This document shows, piece after piece, positions 8,022-15,786 of a DNA stretch of 42,283 bases (the first letter of the stretch is position 1; every line of letters begins with the position of its first letter). Both the position numbers and the translations under genes were made by a program. The stretch is from Holophaga sp. Lineage in GTDB: Bacteria; Acidobacteriota; Holophagae; Holophagales; Holophagaceae. The notes beneath the pieces were generated by a model, which was not told the DNA's origin, ran no database searches, and saw only the letters and a list, made by a program, of their open reading frames with translations. Where the stretch lies: NCBI GenBank assembly GCA_031292735.1, contig JARLGP010000096.1:1-42283 (forward strand), given 5' to 3'.

Positions 8022-8282
8022 TCAGCGGGACAGGATGAAGCCCCAGACCAGCAGGCCCACCAGGGCGGCCAGGACCGGCCGCCGGGGGCCGGTCCTGGCC
8101 CCGACGATCTGCCGGGCCCCGCAGAACAGCACCGCCACCGCCAGGGCGTAGCCGATGCCGCTGCCGACGATGGTCACCGGATCGGGCTTGCCCTGCTTGA
8201 TCACGAAGCCGATGCTGGCCAGCACCGGCACGGCCGCGTCGGCCCAGTCCAGCCGTATCAGGGAGCGGGGTTCCGGCGTCAT
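8022..8282 (-). CDS. Small membrane protein of unknown function
   Basis: An 86-residue protein that I do not recognise. It has three hydrophobic stretches, around residues 15-27, 38-58 and 68-85, with short charged links, which suggests an inner membrane protein. It starts six bases after the end of the Cys-rich protein gene on the same strand, so the two probably form an operon. It converges with marC, whose stop is seven bases away. Confidence 0.55.
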   Translation of the reverse strand: MTPEPRSLIRLDWADAAVPVLASIGFVIKQGKPDPVTIVGSGIGYALAVAVLFCGARQIVGARTGPRRPVLAALVGLLVWGFILSR

Positions 8283-8288
8283 GCCCGG

Positions 8289-8612
8289 TTATTCGTGGTC
8301 GTGGCCGCAGCCGCAGCCTTCCTCGCCGCAACCGCCCTCTTCGCAGTCGCCGCCGCAGGAACCGCCGCAGCCGCCGCCGGCCAGGTAGCCGGTGGCCATG
8401 TCCATGAGGTTGTTGTGGGGCAGCATCTTCACCCGGAGGGCGAGGTTCACCACCTTGATCCGGTCTTCCCGGCTCACGCCCAGCGCCTCCAGGTTGGAAT
8501 TGGCCTGCTGGAAGGCGTCGGGGTTGTTGGCGGCCATGGCGGTGGCCAGGGCCACCAGCTCGGCGACCGACTCGGTGATCAGGGTGACGGGAGTTTCGGT
8601 TTCCACGGCCAT
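8289..8612 (-). CDS. Small protein with AhpD-like helices and a Cys/Gly/His-rich tail
   Basis: A 107-residue protein. Residues 10-65 are helical, and LVALATAMAANN...LGVSREDRIKVVNLALRVK is reminiscent of carboxymuconolactone decarboxylase/AhpD proteins. The reactive CxxC of AhpD is absent, however (Asn-Asn-Pro-Asp in its place). The last 28 residues are almost only Gly, Cys, Glu and Asp. They hold six Cys in a loose CxxxC-like series and end in HDHE. A tail like this could bind metal (nickel, zinc or an iron-sulfur cluster) or be a substrate for modification; nothing here decides it. GAGGA directly precedes the start. A terminator hairpin for the upstream gene ends about six bases before the start codon. 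Confidence 0.65.
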   Translation of the reverse strand: MAVETETPVTLITESVAELVALATAMAANNPDAFQQANSNLEALGVSREDRIKVVNLALRVKMLPHNNLMDMATGYLAGGGCGGSCGGDCEEGGCGEEGCGCGHDHE

Positions 8613-8617
8613 TCCTC

Positions 8618-8641
8618 GAAAAAGCGGCCGGAAGCCGGCCG
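8618..8641 (-). terminator. Intrinsic terminator after the D-cysteine desulfhydrase-like gene
   Basis: On the minus strand a 7-bp stem, CGGCCGG with CCGGCCG and a three-base loop, is followed by CTTTTT. It separates the upstream enzyme gene (ending at 8679) from the Cys-rich protein gene (starting at 8612). Its T-run almost touches that gene's ribosome site, so it could also work as a conditional terminator. Confidence 0.65.
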
Positions 8642-8678
8642 GGCTCCTCTGATCATGGGGCCTCGCGGGGGGTCTTGG

Positions 8679-9686
8679 CTACCCCCGGGCGAACAGCTCG
8701 GGCCGGGCGTACAGCCCCGGCGCGCCGCCGGTGTGCAGGAACAGCACGTTCTCGCCCTTGGCGAAGCGGCCCCGGTGGGCCAGGTCGACGAGGCCGGCCA
8801 TGGCCTTGCCGGTGTAGGTGGGATCCAGCAGGATGCCTTCGGTGCGCGCCAGCAGTTGCACCGCCTCAAGCATGCCCTCGGTGGGCAGGGTGTAGCCGGC
8901 CCCCAGGTAGTCGTCCAGGCAGGTCACCTGGCTGGCCGGAACATCCGCGGCACCGCCCATGAACCTGGCGGTGGCCCGGATCAGCTCCAGCGCCGAGGCT
9001 TCGGCCTCGGCCCTGGGGTTCATCACGGTCACCCCGGTCACCGGGATGGCGCTGCCGCCGGCGCGCAGCCCCAGCAGCAGGCCGGCCAGGGTGCCCGCGC
9101 TGCCCACCGGCAGGACGATCTGGTGCAGGGCCAGCCCGGCCTCCCCGGCCTGGGACAGCAGCTCCTGGGCGCAGGCCACGTAGCCCAGCGCGCCCAGGGG
9201 GTTGGAACCGCCCAGCGGGATGAGGTAGGGCCGGTGCCCTTCGGCCCGGGCGTCCGCGCCGGCCTGCTCCAGGGCGGCCAGCAGGTCGGTGCCCCAGGGC
9301 ACGGGGATGATCCGTTCGGCCCCCAGCAGGTGGTAGAGCAGGACATTGCCGCTGTCCTCCGGCCGGTAGGCGCCGGGGGCGCTTTCGGCCAGCACCAGCC
9401 GGCACCGCAGGCCCTCCTGGGCGGCCGCCGACAGGGTGAGCCGGCAGTGGTTGGACTGCACCCCGCCGCAGGTGATGAGGGTATCCGCGCCCTGGGCCAG
9501 GGCTTCGGCCACCAGGAACTCCAGCTTGCGGGCCTTGTTGCCGCCTCCGGCCAGGCCCAGCTGGTCGTCCCGCTTGATGTAGACCGTGGGGCCGTCCACC
9601 CCAAGGGAGCGGGAGAACCGCTCCAGCCGCTCGATGGCGGTGGGTCCGTGGGTGTAGCGGCGGCGGGGGAGGCTGGAGAGGTCCAT
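8679..9686 (-). CDS. PLP-dependent D-cysteine desulfhydrase / ACC deaminase family enzyme
   Basis: A 335-residue fold type II PLP enzyme. Lys51 in GGGNKARKLEF is the expected Schiff-base lysine. GGVQSNHCRLT is the SNH segment characteristic of the D-cysteine desulfhydrase and ACC deaminase group, and LPVGSAGTLAGLLLGL is the phosphate-binding region. DcyD-type enzymes split D-cysteine to pyruvate, sulfide and ammonia. ACC deaminases open 1-aminocyclopropane-1-carboxylate. The two are hard to separate by eye, and D-cysteine desulfhydrase is the more common annotation. GGAAG sits a few bases before the ATG. The gene is divergent from an MFS exporter, with 163 bases between the starts. Confidence 0.82.
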   Translation of the reverse strand: MDLSSLPRRRYTHGPTAIERLERFSRSLGVDGPTVYIKRDDQLGLAGGGNKARKLEFLVAEALAQGADTLITCGGVQSNHCRLTLSAAAQEGLRCRLVLAESAPGAYRPEDSGNVLLYHLLGAERIIPVPWGTDLLAALEQAGADARAEGHRPYLIPLGGSNPLGALGYVACAQELLSQAGEAGLALHQIVLPVGSAGTLAGLLLGLRAGGSAIPVTGVTVMNPRAEAEASALELIRATARFMGGAADVPASQVTCLDDYLGAGYTLPTEGMLEAVQLLARTEGILLDPTYTGKAMAGLVDLAHRGRFAKGENVLFLHTGGAPGLYARPELFARG

Positions 9687-9708
9687 GGCGGGTCTTCCTT
9701 CAAAGTCT

Positions 9709-9720
9709 AGAATCCATTCT
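9709..9720. promoter_or_regulatory. Short palindrome in a divergent promoter region
   Basis: AGAAT-CC-ATTCT is a near-perfect palindrome 23 bases upstream of the desulfhydrase-like gene, which reads leftward. A second one, CATTG-GA-CAATG (9841-9852), overlaps the start of the exporter that reads rightward. Either could be an operator, but both are short enough to arise by chance. Confidence 0.25.
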
Positions 9721-9849
9721 GGTCCCGTTCGGCCGCCCCGGGGATGAGGGCCGGATTTCCGGCTTGGCTCCTGCCGACCCGCCGCCCCATTCGCAGCGGA
9801 TTGTTCCGGGTCCGGCCATGCCGGCCATGGCGAATGTTACCATTGGACA

Positions 9850-11496
9850 ATGACCGAGCCCGCCCCCGTGCGCACCAGCCTCCTGGACCCCCTGCGCTCC
9901 CGTCTGTTCCTGATGATCTGGATCGCCAACATGGCCTCCAATATCGGCACCCAGATCCAGAGCGTGGGCGAAAAGTGGCAGATGGCCCACCTCACCACCT
10001 CGCCGCTGCTGGTGGCGCTGATCGAGACCGGAACCACCCTGCCGGTGCTGCTGCTGGGGCTTTCCGCCGGGGCCATCGCCGACATCCTGGACCGGCGCCG
10101 GCTGCTCATCACCACCCAGGTGTTCATGCTGGGCTGCGCGGCGGTGCTGTCCGGGCTCACCTTCATGCACCAGATCACGCCGGTGGTGCTGCTCACCATG
10201 TCCTTCCTGATCGGCATCGGCTCGGCCCTGAGCATGCCGGCGTTCCAGGCCATCGTGCCGGAGCTGCTGGACCGGGACAGCCTGGTGGGCGGGGTCGCGC
10301 TCAACAGCGCGGGCTTCAACCTGAGCCGGGCGGTGGGGCCGGCGGTGGGCGGCCTGATCGTCGGGCTCATGGGCGCCGGATGGGCCTTCGCCTTCAACGC
10401 GGCCTCGTTCCTGGCGGTGGTGGTGGCGTTCCTGGCCTGGAAGCACTCCCCGCCGGTGTCCAGCCTGCCCGGGGAGCGCTTCCTGGGCGCGCTGAAGGTG
10501 GGCTTCCGCTACGCCCGGCACAGCCGCCCGTTCCAGGTGATCCTGCTGCGGGCCCTGGGCTACTCCTGGTTCGCAGGGGTGATCTTCTCGCTGCTGCCGG
10601 CCCTGGCCATCCACGACCTGAAGCTCGGCTCCCAGGCGTTCGGCGCCCTCATGGGCTGCATCGGCGCGGGCGCGGTGGCCTCGGTGTTCTTCCTGGCGCC
10701 GCTGCGCCGGCGCTTCAACACCAACCAGATCCTGGGCGGCTTCAGCGTGCTGGCCGCCCTGGCCCAGGGGATCATCGCCTACGTGCCGCACACCCCCACC
10801 GTGGGCCTGTGCCTGTTCGTCTGCGGCATGAGCTGGCTGGCCATCCTGTCCACCCTCAACACCGCCATCCAGCTTTCGGTGCCGCCCTGGGTGAAGGCCC
10901 GGGCCTTCGGCACCTACCAGACCGCCTGGGGCGGCGCCCTGGCCCTGGGCGCCGCGTTCTGGGGCGAGGTGGCGCAGAAGCTGGGCCTGCGCACCGCCAT
11001 GGGCCTGTCCGCGGCCGGCATGCTGGCCTCGGTGGTGCTGCTGGGCCGGCTGCGGATCACCGCCTTCGACCAGGAACTGGACCTGAGCCCGCACCAGGAC
11101 GGGCCGCACAAACCCACCGCCATCCCGCTGGAGGCCGGCCCGATCCTGGTGCAGATGGAATACACCGTGCCCACCGCGCGGAAGCACGCCTTCCTGGATG
11201 CCATGGTCCCGGTGCGCCGGCTGCGGCTTCGGGACGGGGCCATGCGCTGGGCGCTGTTCGAGGAGCCGGACCAGCCCCTGGAGGGCGCCGTGCGGTTCCA
11301 GGAAACCTACCTCAGCTCCACCATGGGCGAGCACCTGCGCCAGCACCACCGGGCCACCGCCCAGGACCGGGCGGTGCTGGCCCGCGCCTATGTGCTCACC
11401 GAGCGGGGCCGGCCCAGCACCCGGCACCTGGTGGTGGTGGAGGACCATGATTCCAGCCTGCTGCAGAAGATCTGGCAGGGCTGGGTGGGGGAGTGA
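9850..11496 (+). CDS. MFS exporter of the EntS-like (MFS_3) type with C-terminal soluble domain
   Basis: A 548-residue protein. Residues 1-415 carry about 11-12 membrane segments. Family marks include RSRLFLMIWIANMASNIGTQIQ at the start and FRPAL-like positions in IADILDRRRLL. Residues 430-548 are soluble and include RHLVVVEDHDSS near the end. They resemble the C-terminal domain often fused to this exporter group, related to antibiotic biosynthesis monooxygenases. The enterobactin exporter EntS is a named relative, but no siderophore genes lie nearby, so the substrate is unknown. No clear ribosome site precedes the ATG, and a small palindrome overlaps it. It diverges from the desulfhydrase-like gene. 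Confidence 0.8.
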   Translation: MTEPAPVRTSLLDPLRSRLFLMIWIANMASNIGTQIQSVGEKWQMAHLTTSPLLVALIETGTTLPVLLLGLSAGAIADILDRRRLLITTQVFMLGCAAVLSGLTFMHQITPVVLLTMSFLIGIGSALSMPAFQAIVPELLDRDSLVGGVALNSAGFNLSRAVGPAVGGLIVGLMGAGWAFAFNAASFLAVVVAFLAWKHSPPVSSLPGERFLGALKVGFRYARHSRPFQVILLRALGYSWFAGVIFSLLPALAIHDLKLGSQAFGALMGCIGAGAVASVFFLAPLRRRFNTNQILGGFSVLAALAQGIIAYVPHTPTVGLCLFVCGMSWLAILSTLNTAIQLSVPPWVKARAFGTYQTAWGGALALGAAFWGEVAQKLGLRTAMGLSAAGMLASVVLLGRLRITAFDQELDLSPHQDGPHKPTAIPLEAGPILVQMEYTVPTARKHAFLDAMVPVRRLRLRDGAMRWALFEEPDQPLEGAVRFQETYLSSTMGEHLRQHHRATAQDRAVLARAYVLTERGRPSTRHLVVVEDHDSSLLQKIWQGWVGE

Positions 11497-11508
11497 GCTG
11501 GACCGGGC

Positions 11509-11757
11509 CTATTCCTCGTCGCCGGAATGCAGCCAGGCCGAGTAGGTCTGGGTTGTGCTTACCTCCGGTGCCGGCACGGGTACCTGCTGCATGCCGGCAT
11601 TCCCCTCCTGCTGGCCCAGCTGGTCCAGTTCGGCGGACCTCCGGGCCATGCGGTCGGTCACCTGGGCCGGGCCGCCGCCCTTGCAGGCCGCCACGCCCAG
11701 GAGCGTGGCCACGGTCATGGCACCCATCAAACAACGAGCGAACGGGATGGTAATCAT
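11509..11757 (-). CDS. Small lipoprotein
   Basis: An 82-residue protein with a lipoprotein signal. A positively charged start is followed by a hydrophobic run, and LGVAAC provides the lipobox with Cys25 as the likely lipidated residue. The mature part of 57 residues is hydrophilic, rich in Gln, Pro and Thr, and probably disordered. I do not recognise the family. It converges with the exporter gene, whose stop is 13 bases away. The 194 bases upstream separate it from the iron-sulfur protein gene and hold no gene I can support. Confidence 0.6.
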   Translation of the reverse strand: MITIPFARCLMGAMTVATLLGVAACKGGGPAQVTDRMARRSAELDQLGQQEGNAGMQQVPVPAPEVSTTQTYSAWLHSGDEE

Positions 11758-11951
11758 TGGCTACTCCATGAGCACCGTGGGCGCTTTCCCTTTTCCGGAA
11801 ACCGTTGCCCTGGGGAGTCGAGCATTTCCCGTACCATGAAGCAAACCAATAGATTTAAAGCCATTACCCATAAGCCGCGGGAGGCCGTGGGCTGCCGGCC
11901 CGGTCGTTATGACCGGGTGCCCCATTCATTTCGATCACGGCGGGGCAACGC

Positions 11952-12773
11952 TCAGGCCACCCAGCCGTCCCGCCGCACCTGGCCATCGATCCCCACCACC
12001 ACCAGCCGGATGGGCACCTTCCGTGCGGCCCGCTCCGCCGCGGCCTGCACCAGGCGCAACAGGCCGCCGCAGCAGGGCACCTCCATGATCATCACGGTGA
12101 CGCTTTTCACCTGGGCTTCCTGGATGAGGGCGGTGAGCTTGGCCAGGTAGGCCTCCTGGTTGCCGTCCAGCTTGGGGCAGGCGATGGCCAGGCGCTTGCC
12201 GGGCAGGCAGGTCCGGTTGAAGTCGGCCATGGCGAACGCGGTGCAGTCGGCCGCCAGCAGCAGGTCGGCCTGCTGGAACACCGGGTTCTGGGGGGAGATC
12301 AGGTGCAGCTGCACCGGCCATTGGCCGAGCTGGCTGGCCTGGCTGGCCTGGCCCGGCCCGGGCGCCGGGGTCTGGGGCGCCAGGGTGCGGGGGGCGGAGC
12401 CCGGGCAGCCCCGGTGGCCCGGGGCCGGCACGGCGACGCCCAGCTCCTTCAGGTAGCCCAGCGCCTGGTCCAGGTAGGCGGTCTGGGCGTGGTCGGCCAG
12501 GTGCTTGAGGTGGGCCTTCAGGGTGTTGGCGCCCTTGGGCAGGAGCTGGTCGAGGGTGCGCCGCTCGTCGTAGGGCTCCGCCTCCCGGGTCTCCACGGCG
12601 ATGGCCCCCCGGGGGCATTCGCCGATGCAGGCGCCCAGTCCGTCGCAGGTGATCTCGCTCACCAGCCGGGCCTTGCCGTCGATCATCTGCAGCGCCCCTT
12701 CCGGGCAGCCCTGGGCGCATTGCCCGCAGCCGTCGCATTTCTCCTCGTCGATCCGGATGATCTGGCGCTCCAT
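11952..12773 (-). CDS. 4Fe-4S ferredoxin-domain protein (anaerobe type, FrdX-like)
   Basis: A 273-residue protein. CDGCGQCAQGCPEGA near the N-terminus is a full CxxCxxCxxxCP cluster-binding motif. The second, CDGLGACIGECPRGA, has Leu in place of one Cys, a variant I associate with this family in anaerobes. The rest has LHLISPQNPVFQQADLLLAADC, ACPKLDGN and MEVPCCGGL, with further conserved Cys. It probably carries electrons or senses redox state in the cytoplasm; the partner is unknown. The start at 12773 is chosen for GGAGGG six bases upstream; an in-frame ATG at 12869 would read through the FNR-type box. Relatives often sit beside hcp (hybrid cluster protein) genes. None is seen here. Confidence 0.8.
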   Translation of the reverse strand: MERQIIRIDEEKCDGCGQCAQGCPEGALQMIDGKARLVSEITCDGLGACIGECPRGAIAVETREAEPYDERRTLDQLLPKGANTLKAHLKHLADHAQTAYLDQALGYLKELGVAVPAPGHRGCPGSAPRTLAPQTPAPGPGQASQASQLGQWPVQLHLISPQNPVFQQADLLLAADCTAFAMADFNRTCLPGKRLAIACPKLDGNQEAYLAKLTALIQEAQVKSVTVMIMEVPCCGGLLRLVQAAAERAARKVPIRLVVVGIDGQVRRDGWVA

Positions 12774-12819
12774 GCCGCCCTCCAAGCCTCCAGGGTGGCC
12801 CATCGCCGGCCGGCGCGCC

Positions 12820-12833
12820 TTGATCTGGATCAA
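12820..12833. promoter_or_regulatory. FNR/CRP-family operator
   Basis: TTGATCTGGATCAA matches the FNR consensus TTGAT-N4-ATCAA exactly. It lies 47 bases upstream of the iron-sulfur protein start (minus strand) and 83 bases upstream of ettA (plus strand). A site centred at -41.5 would put the minus-strand transcript start near 12785, which suits the iron-sulfur gene. Other CRP/FNR proteins (Anr, HcpR, Dnr) bind similar boxes. Confidence 0.7.
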
Positions 12834-12916
12834 GAGCCGCGCCTTCTCCTGGACGCCGTAGGCGGGCAAGATGGAGATCCAGGCCGTTCCGGCCCCGCCT
12901 TTTCAGGATCCAAACC

Positions 12917-14599
12917 ATGGCCAAACGCCCCAGCGATCAGCCCGAAATCATCTATTCCATGATGCGGGTGAGCAAGTCCTACAACAACAAGACGGTCATC
13001 AAGGACATTTCCCTGTCCTATTTCCTCGGCGCCAAGATCGGCGTGCTCGGCCTGAACGGCTCCGGCAAGTCCACGGTGCTGCGCATCATGGCCGGGGTGG
13101 ACCGCGATTTCAACGGCGAGGCGGTCCTGTCCAAGGGGTACACCACCGGGCTGCTGGAGCAGGAGCCGGTGCTGGACGACAGCAAGACGGTGCGCGACGT
13201 GGTGGAGGAGGGCGCCGCCACCCAGGTGCAGCTGCTGCGCGAGTACAACGAGATCAGCGAGCAGTTCGCCGACCCCGAGGCGGACATGGAGGCGCTCCTG
13301 GCCCGCCAGGGCGAGCTGCAGGACCAGATCGACCACCTGGACTGCTGGGACCTGGACAGCCAACTGGAGCAGGCCATGGACGCCCTGCGCTGCCCCGATC
13401 CGGACACCCCGATCAAGGTGCTGTCCGGCGGCGAGCGCCGGCGGGTGGCGCTGTGCCGGCTGCTGCTGCAGAAGCCGGACATCCTGCTGCTGGACGAGCC
13501 CACCAACCACCTGGACGCGGAATCGGTGGCCTGGCTGGAACTGCACCTGCAGAAGTACGAGGGCACGGTCATCGCCGTCACCCATGACCGCTATTTCCTG
13601 GACCACGTGGCCGAGTGGATCCTGGAGCTGGACCGCGGCGAAGGCATCCCCTGGAAGGGCAACTACTCCAGCTGGCTGGAGCAGAAGCGCGACCGGCTGG
13701 CCCTGGAGGAGAAGGGCGACCAGAAGCGCTCCAAGACCCTGGAACGCGAGCTGGAGTGGATCCGCATGTCGCCCAAGGGCCAGCACGCCAAGAGCCAGGA
13801 CCGCATCAACCGCTACGAGGCCATGCTCTCCGAGGAGGGCGCCCAGCGGGAGAAGGATCTGGAGATCTACATCCCGGCCGGTCCCAGGCTGGGCGACCTG
13901 GTGGCCGAGCTCAAGGGCGTCTCCAAGGCGTACGGGGACAAGGTGCTGTTCGAGAACCTGGATTTCGCCATCCCGCCCGGCGGCATCCTGGGGGTGATCG
14001 GCGCCAACGGCGCCGGCAAGACCACCCTGTTCCGCATGCTGGCCGGGCAGGAACAGGCCGATTCCGGCTCCATCCGGATCGGCGCCACGGTGAAGATGGC
14101 GGTGGTGGACCAGCTGCGCGAGAACCTGAATCCCGAGCAGACGGTGTTCGACGCGGTGTCCGGCGGCAGCGACCTGATCGAGCTGGGCGGACGGCAGGTG
14201 AACGCCCGGGCCTGGCTGTCGCGCTTCGGCTTCTCCGGGGACAGCCAGCAGAAGAAGGTGGGTGAGCTGTCCGGCGGCCAGCAGAACCGCCTGAACCTGG
14301 CGCTCACCCTCAAGAGCGGCGCCAACGTCCTGTTCTTCGACGAGCCCACCAACGACCTGGACGTGAACACCATGCGCGCCCTGGAAGAGGCCATCGAAGG
14401 CTTCGCCGGCAGCGCCGTCATCATCAGCCATGACCGCTGGTTCCTGGACCGCCTGGCCACCCACATCCTCGCCTTCGAAGGGGACAGCCGGGTGGTCTAC
14501 TTCGATGGCAACTACTCCCAGTACGAAGTCTACCGGCGCGAGCAGCTGGGTCTGGACGCCCGGCCGCATCGCATCCATTACCGCAAGCTCACCCGCTGA
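12917..14599 (+). CDS. ettA: Energy-dependent translational throttle protein EttA (ABC-F ATPase)
   Basis: A 560-residue soluble protein with two ABC ATPase domains and no membrane segments. The first domain has Walker A GLNGSGKST, signature LSGGERRRV and Walker B ILLLDEPTNHLD. The second has GANGAGKTT, LSGGQQNR and VLFFDEPTNDLD. The charged linker between them (residues about 245-320) contains WIRMSPKGQHAKSQDRI, typical of EttA. EttA binds the ribosomal E site and gates the first peptide bond according to ATP/ADP level. Length and motifs match the family (about 555). AGGAT precedes the ATG. It diverges from the iron-sulfur gene with the FNR-type box between them. Confidence 0.93.
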   Translation: MAKRPSDQPEIIYSMMRVSKSYNNKTVIKDISLSYFLGAKIGVLGLNGSGKSTVLRIMAGVDRDFNGEAVLSKGYTTGLLEQEPVLDDSKTVRDVVEEGAATQVQLLREYNEISEQFADPEADMEALLARQGELQDQIDHLDCWDLDSQLEQAMDALRCPDPDTPIKVLSGGERRRVALCRLLLQKPDILLLDEPTNHLDAESVAWLELHLQKYEGTVIAVTHDRYFLDHVAEWILELDRGEGIPWKGNYSSWLEQKRDRLALEEKGDQKRSKTLERELEWIRMSPKGQHAKSQDRINRYEAMLSEEGAQREKDLEIYIPAGPRLGDLVAELKGVSKAYGDKVLFENLDFAIPPGGILGVIGANGAGKTTLFRMLAGQEQADSGSIRIGATVKMAVVDQLRENLNPEQTVFDAVSGGSDLIELGGRQVNARAWLSRFGFSGDSQQKKVGELSGGQQNRLNLALTLKSGANVLFFDEPTNDLDVNTMRALEEAIEGFAGSAVIISHDRWFLDRLATHILAFEGDSRVVYFDGNYSQYEVYRREQLGLDARPHRIHYRKLTR

Positions 14600-14612
14600 T
14601 CCGGGGGCGATC

Positions 14613-15629
14613 CTACTCCTTCTGGAAGGCCTGGTCGAAAAAGGCGCCCAGCTCGCCGCCCAGCCGGGTGAGGAAGGCCGCCCGGTCGAACCCCGGAGGG
14701 TTGTCGCCCAGATCGCCGTCCGGGGAGGAGATGGCCATGGTGGGGGTGTCCAGGAACGCGAAGTGGCCGGCGTTGGGCACCCGGCGCAGTTCGGCCCCGG
14801 GCATGTTCCGGGCGATCCATTCCGAGTGGAACCGCGGCACCAGGAACCGGTCCAGCTGCGGCGCGTAGATGACGGTGGGGATCCGGATGGCGGCCAGCGA
14901 TTCGGGGGTGAACACGGCGCCCACCGGGGCCATGGCCACCACCGCGCGCACCCGCCCGTCGCGCAGGGCCGGGGCCGGGGCGGGATCCGGAAGCCGGGAT
15001 CCCTTGCGCAGGCTGCAGAAGATCGGGTCTTCGGCCCCCTCTTCCCCGCAGTGCCTGGCCAGCCGGGCCAGGTCCGGCGCCCCGCCGGCCAGGGCCAGGA
15101 CCGTGTAGCCCCCCGCCGAGTGCCCCAGCGCGCCGACGCGGGGACCCCGGGCATCCCGGGCGATCCGGTCCTTCCACTTGGGATCCAGCAGCAGGGCGTC
15201 CAGCACGTGGCTCACCTGGCGCGGCCGCACGTTGAAGTAGAGCTCGGGCGTCTTTTCCAGCAGCGACTGGTCCTTCCAGTTGTCGCCCGGATGGCGCAGG
15301 GCCGCCACCAGGTAGCCCTGTCGCGCCAGCGCCTCGGCCAGCCGGCTGTAGCTGATCTCGCTGCCGCCCTGGCCGTGGCTGAGCATGATCAGGGCCTTGA
15401 CCGTGGGGTCCGGCGGGGCCTGGAGCGCCACGTTGAGCACCAGCGGCCCCATGGTGACGGCGCTGGCCCGCGCCTGGGTGGGATAGTACAGGGCCACGGT
15501 GGTCATCCCGGCGTCCGGGGCGCTGCCGGACACGGAGATCTGGGTCCAGCCCACCTGGGCCGCCAGGGTCTGGGCGGCGATGAGCAGGCCGGCGATCCAG
15601 GTCAGAATATGCCGGGGGCAGGGGGTCAT
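14613..15629 (-). CDS. Secreted alpha/beta hydrolase (dienelactone hydrolase / PAF-acetylhydrolase-like)
   Basis: A 338-residue protein with an N-terminal signal peptide (hydrophobic run ILTWIAGLLIAAQTLA, cleavage likely after AQTLAAQ). MLSHGQGGSE is the oxyanion loop region. GHSAGGYTVL is the GxSxG nucleophile elbow with the catalytic Ser. NAGHFAFLD near the C-terminus supplies the likely catalytic His. It probably acts in the periplasm on an ester; the substrate is unknown. The start at 15629 follows GAGGAG by seven bases; the frame is open further upstream but without such a site. It converges with ettA, whose stop is 13 bases away. Confidence 0.75.
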   Translation of the reverse strand: MTPCPRHILTWIAGLLIAAQTLAAQVGWTQISVSGSAPDAGMTTVALYYPTQARASAVTMGPLVLNVALQAPPDPTVKALIMLSHGQGGSEISYSRLAEALARQGYLVAALRHPGDNWKDQSLLEKTPELYFNVRPRQVSHVLDALLLDPKWKDRIARDARGPRVGALGHSAGGYTVLALAGGAPDLARLARHCGEEGAEDPIFCSLRKGSRLPDPAPAPALRDGRVRAVVAMAPVGAVFTPESLAAIRIPTVIYAPQLDRFLVPRFHSEWIARNMPGAELRRVPNAGHFAFLDTPTMAISSPDGDLGDNPPGFDRAAFLTRLGGELGAFFDQAFQKE

Positions 15630-15786
15630 GGCGGTTCTCCTCGGGGCTTGGTTCCAGATTAACCACCCATCCGCAGCCTCGGAAAAAAAACAAAATGCTG
15701 TAAGATCCCAGGGGATAGCGGCTGCCCGGGGATGCCCGCAGCCCAGCAGGGCACCCTCTTGAGCTAGGATGGAAGGCGGAGATCCC

